Shown here: positions 58,959-64,000 of the stretch, piece by piece | How the letters are laid out: each line of letters begins with the position of its first letter | Numbering within the stretch: the first letter of the stretch is position 1 | NCBI RefSeq assembly: GCF_009923995.1 | Contig: NZ_RFSK01000033.1 | Coordinates: 1 to 64,000 of the forward strand | Length of the DNA: 64,000 bases | Origin: Janthinobacterium sp. | GTDB taxonomy: Bacteria > Pseudomonadota > Gammaproteobacteria > Burkholderiales > Burkholderiaceae_D | Direction of reading: 5' to 3' | The notes under the pieces: generated by a model | Told to the model about the DNA's origin: nothing | Database searches by the model: none | Seen by the model: only the letters and a program-made list of their open reading frames with translations | Translations under genes and position numbers: made by a program

Positions 58959-60137
58959 ATGTCCGACACTTCTTCACCTACCGTCCATCCGCAGATCCAC
59001 TGGAGCGAAAACGGCGCCGAGCACTCGGCCCGCTGGCGCTCGGAAAGCGGCATGCCGCCGCCCAGGCGCGTCGTCATCGCCGACGACCGCACGACGGCCG
59101 ACCAGGCCTACCGCCTGGCCTGCGAAGGCACGGCCATGCTGTGGCGCGGCGACTTCCAGAACGCGCGCCAGCTGCTGCAGGCGCTGGCGCGGCGCGCCGA
59201 CCACAAGAACGACAAGCCGAGTAAAAAGGCCAAGGCCGCCAAGCTGGCGAAACCCGAACCCACCGCCACGGAAGCGTTCCATTTGCACCGCCAGGCCCAG
59301 TCGCAGCGCGCCCGCACCCTGGCCATGCTGCTGCTGCCGTTCGATGCCGACTACACGGTCCCGCTGCGCCGCGCGCCGGACGTGAAACTGGCCTGCAATG
59401 AAGCGTATGGCCGTGGCGAAGAACCGTTCATCGCCTCCTTGCGCGAGCTGCTGGGCCTGATCGGCGCGCACGAATGGCGCCGCACGGGCGTGGAGCTGCC
59501 GGCCCTGGGCCAGCGCATCCACCCGCACTACGGCGTGTTCGCCCCCGTGCGCGGCGAATACGTGGGCCTCGTGGCCGACGCTCCCCTGCCTGCGCGCGCC
59601 AGGCTGGCCTTCGACATCGGCACGGGCACGGGCGTGCTGGCCGCCGTGCTGGCACAGCGCGGCATCGAACGCATCGTCGCCACCGACCAGGACCCGCGCG
59701 CCCTGTCCTGCGCGCGCGAAAACCTGGCCCGCCTGGACCTGGCCGACAAGGTCGAGGTGGTGCAGGCCGATCTGTTCCCCGCCGGGCGCGCCCCGCTGGT
59801 CGTGTGCAATCCGCCATGGCTGCCGGCCCGCCCCAGTTCGCCCATCGAATATGCCGTCTACGATCCGGACAGCCGCATGCTGCGCGGCTTCCTCGCCGGC
59901 CTGGCCGGCCACCTGGAACCAGGCGGCGAAGGCTGGCTGATTTTATCGGACCTGGCCGAACACCTGGGCCTGCGCCCGCGCGCGCAATTGCTGGAGTGGA
60001 TCGCGCAAGCGGGCTTGAAGGTCGTCGACCGCCTGGACGTGAAACCCACGCATCCGCGCGCACAGGACGCCACGGACAGCCTGCACGCGGCCCGCTCGCA
60101 GGAAGTGACATCCTTGTGGCGCCTGACCGCCGCCTGA
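58959..60137 (+). CDS. class I SAM-dependent methyltransferase (NPPW type)
   Basis: The protein has 392 residues from the ATG at 58959; a TTG three codons earlier is less likely. The N-terminal 180 residues include a basic linker (KPSKKAKAAKLAKPE) and a helical part with RRTGVELPALGQRIHPHYGVFAPVRGEY. The Rossmann methyltransferase core has motif I AFDIGTGTGVLAAVLA, DQDPRALSCARENL, and motif IV VCNPPWLP. NPP(Y/W) is the signature of enzymes that methylate glutamine side chains or exocyclic amines of bases (HemK, RlmF, RsmC relatives). The target is not known. Confidence 0.88.
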   Translation: MSDTSSPTVHPQIHWSENGAEHSARWRSESGMPPPRRVVIADDRTTADQAYRLACEGTAMLWRGDFQNARQLLQALARRADHKNDKPSKKAKAAKLAKPEPTATEAFHLHRQAQSQRARTLAMLLLPFDADYTVPLRRAPDVKLACNEAYGRGEEPFIASLRELLGLIGAHEWRRTGVELPALGQRIHPHYGVFAPVRGEYVGLVADAPLPARARLAFDIGTGTGVLAAVLAQRGIERIVATDQDPRALSCARENLARLDLADKVEVVQADLFPAGRAPLVVCNPPWLPARPSSPIEYAVYDPDSRMLRGFLAGLAGHLEPGGEGWLILSDLAEHLGLRPRAQLLEWIAQAGLKVVDRLDVKPTHPRAQDATDSLHAARSQEVTSLWRLTAA

Positions 60138-60195
60138 CACGGGAGGCGCACCGGGACCGGAAACGGGACTGAAAACGGGACTGGAAACCCAGCCA

Positions 60196-60224
60196 TTGCG
60201 CATTGCAGCAAACCCCGCTATAAT
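60196..60224 (+). promoter_or_regulatory. promoter of the first tRNA-fMet gene
   Basis: TTGCGC (60196-60201), a 17-base spacer and TATAAT (60219-60224) form a strong sigma-70 promoter. Only five bases (TCGCC) separate the -10 box from the mature tRNA 5' end. Confidence 0.8.
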
Positions 60225-60229
60225 TCGCC

Positions 60230-60306
60230 TGCGGGGTGGAGCAGTCTGGCAGCTCGTCGGGCTCATAACCCGAAGGTCACAGGTTCAAATCCTGTCCCCG
60301 CAACCA
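60230..60306 (+). tRNA. tRNA-fMet (CAT), copy 1
   Basis: A full 77-nt initiator tRNA with the CAT anticodon in CTCATAA and an encoded CCA end. The anticodon stem TCGGG/CCCGA contains the three consecutive G-C pairs diagnostic of initiator tRNA. The acceptor reads TGCGGGG against CCCCGCA, so position 1 is U facing A72 instead of the C1 x A72 mismatch of E. coli. T loop is GGTTCAAATCC. It appears identical to the copy at 60969-61045. Confidence 0.96.
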
Positions 60307-60314
60307 ATACCGGA

Positions 60315-60353
60315 AAGCCGCTGATTCTTGAAAGAGAGTCGGCGGCTTTTTTC
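60315..60353 (+). terminator. terminator after tRNA-fMet copy 1
   Basis: AAGCCGCTGA pairs with TCGGCGGCTT (10 bp, one G-T) and runs into TTTTTT. It starts about 9 bases after the tRNA. Confidence 0.85.
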
Positions 60354-60414
60354 ATTCTGGCCCAAGCCAGGCGGCCATGTTAAATTGCTCCTTTTAATTC
60401 ACGAGAGCGACACC

Positions 60415-60906
60415 TTGAACGCACTTCGCGCCGGCTGCCTGCTGCTCGCCCTGCTCCTTTCCGCCACGGCTCTGGCCCAGTCCCAAGCCCGGCGCGATGC
60501 CGAGTATCTGCAGGAGTTCATCGTCCCTCTCGCCAAACTGCAACTTGAAAGGCGCGGCCAGTTCCTCCCCATCGGCGCGGCCCTGAAGCAGAACGACGAC
60601 TTTGTCCTCATGCCCGTCAGCCCATCCGCGCCCGGACTACTGCCTGCCGACATCATCAAGCGGATACAGGAGAGCCTGGAACAAGGCGCCGCCGAGGGCC
60701 AATTCAAGGCAACCGCCCTCGTGTATGACGCCACCGTCCCCCTGCCCGCATCCGGCAGCCAGTCCGATGCCATCGCCGTGGCGCTCGACCACCGCGATGG
60801 CTATTCGGTGATCACCTTCCTGCCCTACGAACTGCGCGGCAAGGAAGTCCGGCTGGGCACGCCGTTTACGCGCCAGGGAACGGCCGCCGTTTTCCTGCAA
60901 AAATGA
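60415..60906 (+). CDS. small secreted protein of unknown function
   Basis: The gene starts at a TTG (60415), giving 163 residues that begin with a clean signal peptide (MNALRAGCLLLALLLSATALAQ, cleavage after ALA). GAGAG is 10 bases upstream; the longer frame to 60328 reads through the tRNA terminator and is not protein-like. The mature part is mixed alpha/beta (ARRDAEYLQEFIVPLAKLQ, DAIAVALDHRDGYSVITFLPY). It lies between the two initiator tRNA copies. Function unknown, location periplasm. Confidence 0.7.
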   Translation: MNALRAGCLLLALLLSATALAQSQARRDAEYLQEFIVPLAKLQLERRGQFLPIGAALKQNDDFVLMPVSPSAPGLLPADIIKRIQESLEQGAAEGQFKATALVYDATVPLPASGSQSDAIAVALDHRDGYSVITFLPYELRGKEVRLGTPFTRQGTAAVFLQK

Positions 60907-60957
60907 GCGATGCGACAGGCTGGGCAAAGATCATTCCCGCAGCGCAGCAAACTGGTA

Positions 60958-60963
60958 TATAAT
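60958..60963 (+). promoter_or_regulatory. -10 box of the second tRNA-fMet gene
   Basis: TATAAT is placed exactly as in copy 1, with TCGCC before the tRNA. The -35 region (TTCCCG, 18-base spacer) is weaker. A shared GCAGCAAAC lies in the spacer of both promoters. Confidence 0.65.
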
Positions 60964-60968
60964 TCGCC

Positions 60969-61045
60969 TGCGGGGTGGAGCAGTCTGGCAGCTCGTCGGG
61001 CTCATAACCCGAAGGTCACAGGTTCAAATCCTGTCCCCGCAACCA
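60969..61045 (+). tRNA. tRNA-fMet (CAT), copy 2
   Basis: As far as I can read, all 77 bases match copy 1, including U1-A72, the GGG/CCC anticodon stem pairs and the encoded CCA. The two copies are 739 bases apart, start to start. Confidence 0.96.
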
Positions 61046-61052
61046 ATACTGA

Positions 61053-61091
61053 AAAACCGCTGTCTCCTGCAAGGGAGGCAGCGGTTTTTTG
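61053..61091 (+). terminator. terminator after tRNA-fMet copy 2
   Basis: AAAACCGCTG with CAGCGGTTTT plus an inner TCTCC/GGAGG extension forms a long hairpin followed by T residues. Sequence differs from the copy 1 terminator, so only the promoter edge and tRNA are duplicated closely. Confidence 0.82.
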
Positions 61092-61113
61092 CATTCCAGG
61101 CCGGGACCGCGCC

Positions 61114-61782
61114 CTACGCTGCGGCCGTCGCCCTGATCTGCCTGGCCGCCGCGTGCAGGCTGGCCGCCACTCGCTCGAGCTTGTCGGCGCCCGTCGTCTC
61201 GGCCAGGGCGGCCAGCGCGCTGATGTGAAAGGTGGCGACCATGGCTGGCGACACGTCCAGTTCCAGCGCGGCCTGGCTCAATTCCGTCGACGCTGCCAGA
61301 TAGGCATCGCTGCCCGCCTCGAACGCCTGTTTCGTTTCCAGCAACTCCTGACCGCCCTCCGCCTTCGCCAGGCAGTCATCGACCTTTTGCTGGAAGGCGG
61401 GCAGGCTGTCGCGCACGGGTCCCGGTTCCGGCAGCGGCTCGGACGGCGGTTCGGCTGGTGCAGGCGCCGCTTCGGCCGGCTTGGCCGCCGGTACCACGTC
61501 GCGCAAGGTGAGCCAGCGCTCGACGGCGAGGAAATCGGCAAACGGCTCGACCACTTTCGGATTCATCAGCCACACTTCGCCCGTGCGCCAGTCGATCCTG
61601 GCGCCACGCTCATTTCTCGCCAGCAAAATATCCTTGCCGCCATTCGCATTCGACACGCGGCCGATGTCGAGCCAGTTCATCATTTCCGCCTGGCGCGACA
61701 TCGCGTTGACACGATGAAAATAAGCCAACCATAAGAATCTGGCGACCAGGAGAACCAGGGCACCACCAACCATCCACATCAT
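61114..61782 (-). CDS. membrane-anchored protein of unknown function
   Basis: The protein has 222 residues. One N-terminal transmembrane helix (MMWMVGGALVLLVARFLWLAYF) anchors it. A soluble part follows with GRVSNANGGKDILLARNERGARIDWRTGEVWLM, a Pro/Ala/Glu-rich linker (about 100-122) and a C-terminal helical domain. It reads away from the tRNA pair. No family recognised. The start could be the first or second Met. Confidence 0.65.
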   Translation of the reverse strand: MMWMVGGALVLLVARFLWLAYFHRVNAMSRQAEMMNWLDIGRVSNANGGKDILLARNERGARIDWRTGEVWLMNPKVVEPFADFLAVERWLTLRDVVPAAKPAEAAPAPAEPPSEPLPEPGPVRDSLPAFQQKVDDCLAKAEGGQELLETKQAFEAGSDAYLAASTELSQAALELDVSPAMVATFHISALAALAETTGADKLERVAASLHAAARQIRATAAA

Positions 61783-61956
61783 GTTTCGCTCCGCGCTGCA
61801 TCGACAGCCCGCATTTTCTCACATGCAAGCTTGCGCTCAGGAAACTTTTACATCTGCCGTGCGGCAGCGCAAAGCCACTGCCGCGCGGCACGGATGCGCA
61901 GTCGCATTTCAGCAACGCCGCGTCTTCCCCGATTGCCTGCCGCGCGCCGCTGCGCT

Positions 61957-61979
61957 ATTATGAGAACAATTCTCATTTA
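61957..61979 (+). promoter_or_regulatory. Fur box before fecI
   Basis: ATGAGAACAATTCTCAT (61960-61976) is a near-perfect 17-base inverted repeat (ATGAGA / TCTCAT), like the Fur boxes of ferric-siderophore sigma genes. It ends 19 bases before the fecI start. Confidence 0.85.
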
Positions 61980-61994
61980 GATTAAGCAGTGCGC

Positions 61995-62513
61995 ATGCTG
62001 TCCGCTCCCTCTCCGCCATCCGACTTTCAAGCGCTGTATGCCGAGCACCATGGCTGGCTGCTGCGCTGGCTGAAGCGGCGCCTGCACGACGCGGGGCTGG
62101 CCGGCGACCTGGCGCAGGATACCTTCATCAAGGTCCTCGTCGCGCGCAGCAGCGCGGCCATCATCCAGCCGCGCCCCTTCCTGGCCACCATCGCCAGCCG
62201 CCTGCTGGCCAACCACTGCCGCCGCGAGGAACTCGAACGCGCCTATCTGGACGCCCTGCTGCACGCGCCGCAGGCGTGCGTGCCCTCGCCGGAAACCCTG
62301 AGCATCGTGCTCGAGGCGCTGCAGCTGGTCGACCGCGCATTGAACCGGCTGCCAGGCAAGGCCAAGGCGGCCTTCCTGCTGGCCCACCTCGATGGCATGA
62401 GCTATGCCGAGATCGCCGCCGAACTGGACACCACCACGCACTCCGTCAAAAAATACCTGAGCAAGGCCAATCTGCTGTGCTTTTTTGCCGTGCCCGATTT
62501 TGCCACGGCCTGA
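61995..62513 (+). CDS. fecI: FecI-type extracytoplasmic function sigma factor
   Basis: The protein has 172 residues (an in-frame GTG at 61989 would add two). Region 2 reads FQALYAEHHGWLLRWLKRRL..LAGDLAQDTFIKVL, and region 4 reads ALNRLPGKAKAAFLLAHLDGMSYAEIAAELDTTTHSVKKYLSKA, the helix-turn-helix that reads the -35 box. It is directly preceded by a Fur box and followed by fecR with a one-base gap, the layout of Fur-controlled iron-starvation sigma systems. The target is likely the TonB receptor that follows. Confidence 0.95.
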   Translation: MLSAPSPPSDFQALYAEHHGWLLRWLKRRLHDAGLAGDLAQDTFIKVLVARSSAAIIQPRPFLATIASRLLANHCRREELERAYLDALLHAPQACVPSPETLSIVLEALQLVDRALNRLPGKAKAAFLLAHLDGMSYAEIAAELDTTTHSVKKYLSKANLLCFFAVPDFATA

Positions 62514-62514
62514 G

Positions 62515-63522
62515 ATGCGCGGCGCGACAGTCTATGCCCACGGCCAGCCCATCGACCTGGCCATCGCCATGCAGGCGGCCGAATGGCTGACCACGCTGAT
62601 GAGCGGAGAGGCCACGCCGGCGGAAAAAGCGGCCTGGCGGCACTGGCGCCAGGCGCACCCGGATCACGAACGGGCCTGGAGCCATATCGAGCATGTCAGC
62701 GGCGGCTTGCGGGAACTCGATGCCCAGGCCAGCCGCAAGGCCCTGCTGCAAGGCCCCATGGCCCGCCCTGCCTCGCGCCGCAAAAGCCTGCAGCTGCTGG
62801 CGTGCCTCGCCAGCATCGGCGTCACGGGCTGGTTCGGCGCGCGCCCGGACCACGCGCCCGGCTTCGTCCGCGCCGCGCTGGCCGACCTGTCCACCGGCGT
62901 GGGCGAGCGGCGCGAACTGCCCCTGCCCGATGGCAGCCGCCTGCACCTCAACAGCGCCAGCGCCGTCAACGTCCGCTACACGGGCACGCAGCGCCTGCTG
63001 CAACTGGTGCAGGGGGAAATCTTCGTCGCCACCGCCCGCGAAACGGGCGCAGGCTACCGTCCCTTCCTCGTCGAGACGGCGCATGGCCACGCGCAGGCAC
63101 TGGGCACGCGCTACTCGGTGCGCCAGGCGGACAGCAGCACGACGGTCGCCGTGGAGGAAGGCGCCGTCAGGCTCACGCCGCGCCAGGGCGACGGCACGCT
63201 GCTCGTCCACGCGGGCCAGGGCGGCGGCATGACGGCGCAGGCCATCCTGCCCGCGCACGCCGTCACCTCCGACATCTGGGCCTGGCGCCAGGGCCTGCTG
63301 CTGGCCGACGCCATGCCGCTGCGCGACTTCCTGCATGAATTGAGCCGGCATCGCCACGGCCTGCTCGGCTGCGACGACGCCGTCGCCGGGCTGCGCATCT
63401 CCGGCGTCTTCCCGCTGGCCGACCTCGATGCGGTCCTGCTGTCGCTGCCCGATTCCCTGCCCGTCGACGTGCGCCTGCGCACGCGCTACTGGGTGCAGGT
63501 GGAAGCGCGCCAGCAGCGCTGA
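62515..63522 (+). CDS. fecR: FecR-type anti-sigma/signal transducer
   Basis: The protein has 335 residues from the ATG at 62515. The cytosolic anti-sigma domain (about 1-80) has AAEWLTTLMSGEATPAEKAAWRHWRQAHPDHERAWSHIE, the FecR family signature. One transmembrane helix lies about 85-105 (LQLLACLASIGVTGWFG). The periplasmic FecR domain follows (STGVGERRELPLPDGSRLHLNSASAVNVRY, then QLVQGEIFVATA, GTRYSVRQADSSTTVAVEEGAV). It carries the signal from the loaded receptor to FecI. Confidence 0.95.
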   Translation: MRGATVYAHGQPIDLAIAMQAAEWLTTLMSGEATPAEKAAWRHWRQAHPDHERAWSHIEHVSGGLRELDAQASRKALLQGPMARPASRRKSLQLLACLASIGVTGWFGARPDHAPGFVRAALADLSTGVGERRELPLPDGSRLHLNSASAVNVRYTGTQRLLQLVQGEIFVATARETGAGYRPFLVETAHGHAQALGTRYSVRQADSSTTVAVEEGAVRLTPRQGDGTLLVHAGQGGGMTAQAILPAHAVTSDIWAWRQGLLLADAMPLRDFLHELSRHRHGLLGCDDAVAGLRISGVFPLADLDAVLLSLPDSLPVDVRLRTRYWVQVEARQQR

Positions 63523-63623
63523 AAAAATATTGGGCGTGCGCCGCAAAAAAACTTACCCGTTTCCGTTTCTCGCGTGACCTGTGTAGGCAACGTACTTTTT
63601 GACGACTCCAACACAAGGTAACC

Positions 63624-64000
63624 ATGTCTCCAGTTATGTCTTCCAGATCCCGGCCACGCCCGCCGCGCACGCGCATGGCGCGTGCCATCCAGCTCGTCTT
63701 CGTCGGTTCCGCCCTGCTGCTGACCATGCCCGCGCCCGCGCTGGCGCAGGAAAGCGCGGCAGCGGCCAGCCTCGACTTCCAGGTGCCCGCGGGCGTCCTG
63801 GCCACTGCGCTGCGCCAGGTCGCCAGCCAGTCGCGGGTCATCCTCAGCTTCACGCCGGAGCAGACGCGCGGCAAGACGTCCTCCGGCCTGGCGGGCCGCC
63901 ACGACGTGCTGGCCGCCCTGAACGGCGTATTGCGCGGCACGGGCCTGAAGGCCGAGCGCAGCGCCAATGGCAGCTACGTGCTGCGCCCGGCCGATGCGAC
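63624..64000 (+). CDS. TonB-dependent receptor with N-terminal STN signalling domain (3' truncated)
   Basis: Only the first ~125 residues are inside the window. A signal peptide ends at APALAQ (about residue 43; RTRMARAIQLVFVGSALLL precedes). The mature start SLDFQVPAGVLATALRQVASQSRVILSF begins an STN domain, the signalling part of FecA-like transducer receptors, and continues GKTSSGLAGRHDVLAALNGVLRGTGL to the edge. AAGGTAACC precedes the ATG at 63624. It follows fecIR in the same direction, so it is the receptor of this cell-surface signalling system. Confidence 0.92.
   Translation, partial: MSPVMSSRSRPRPPRTRMARAIQLVFVGSALLLTMPAPALAQESAAAASLDFQVPAGVLATALRQVASQSRVILSFTPEQTRGKTSSGLAGRHDVLAALNGVLRGTGLKAERSANGSYVLRPADA

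Overview
The window is 64 kb of GC-rich chromosomal DNA from a betaproteobacterium, most likely family Oxalobacteraceae (Janthinobacterium/Massilia/Duganella type). The grounds are a phasin, the pstSCAB-phoU-phoB-phoR order, PatZ-type acetyltransferase, EgtB-like and LytS/LytTR gene families, and the codon usage. This is inference from family content, not from a marker gene. I see no insertion sequence, prophage, plasmid gene or CRISPR array. It reads as ordinary core and accessory chromosome with about 51 protein genes, two tRNA genes and one probable structured RNA.

Layout. 1-9.5 kb: 3' part of a PAS-GAF histidine kinase, a small secreted protein, a phasin, an MFS exporter translationally coupled to a cysteine-cluster regulator, a SUKH protein, and a coupled DNA-repair pair (FAN1-type VRR-NUC nuclease and an iron-sulfur XPD/DinG-type helicase with an N-terminal nuclease module). 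9.5-12.8 kb: a leftward four-gene operon (two LiaI/LiaF-like membrane proteins, LytS-type kinase, LytTR regulator), preceded by a ~180-nt hairpin-rich element ending in a strong intrinsic terminator. 12.9-17.1 kb: an SDR protein, a divergent UvrD-family helicase with a TTG start, and an EgtB/SenA-like enzyme. 17.1-26.7 kb: a complete phosphate block, with pstSCAB-phoU-phoB-phoR leftward and ppk-sixA rightward from a shared region holding one Pho box in each direction. 27-35.3 kb: a 41-residue membrane peptide, a PotF-like binding protein, clpB behind a heat-shock type promoter, moaE coupled to a DUF349 gene, and an unknown helical protein.

35.4-40.5 kb: PatZ/Pka-like acyltransferase and a coupled pair DUF2804-YcaQ. 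40.9-44.1 kb: a large lipoprotein joining two discoidin domains to a di-heme oxidoreductase. 44.1-48.6 kb: a QseBC-like two-component system whose kinase and regulator genes are separated by a TonB receptor on the other strand with Fur-like boxes upstream. 48.7-57.6 kb: YajD-type HNH protein, a multi-PAS diguanylate cyclase, sbcD-sbcC and a 55-residue protein. 57.7-62 kb: a zinc-ribbon peptide, unknown proteins, a methyltransferase and two apparently identical initiator tRNA genes flanking a small secreted-protein gene. 62-64 kb: a Fur-box-preceded fecI-fecR pair and the start of an STN-domain TonB receptor cut by the window edge.

Themes: phosphate starvation (pho/pst/ppk), iron (Fur boxes, FecIR, TonB receptors), DNA crosslink and hairpin repair (FAN1, XPD-like helicase, YcaQ, SbcCD, UvrD-like), and signalling (five histidine kinases, three response regulators, one diguanylate cyclase).
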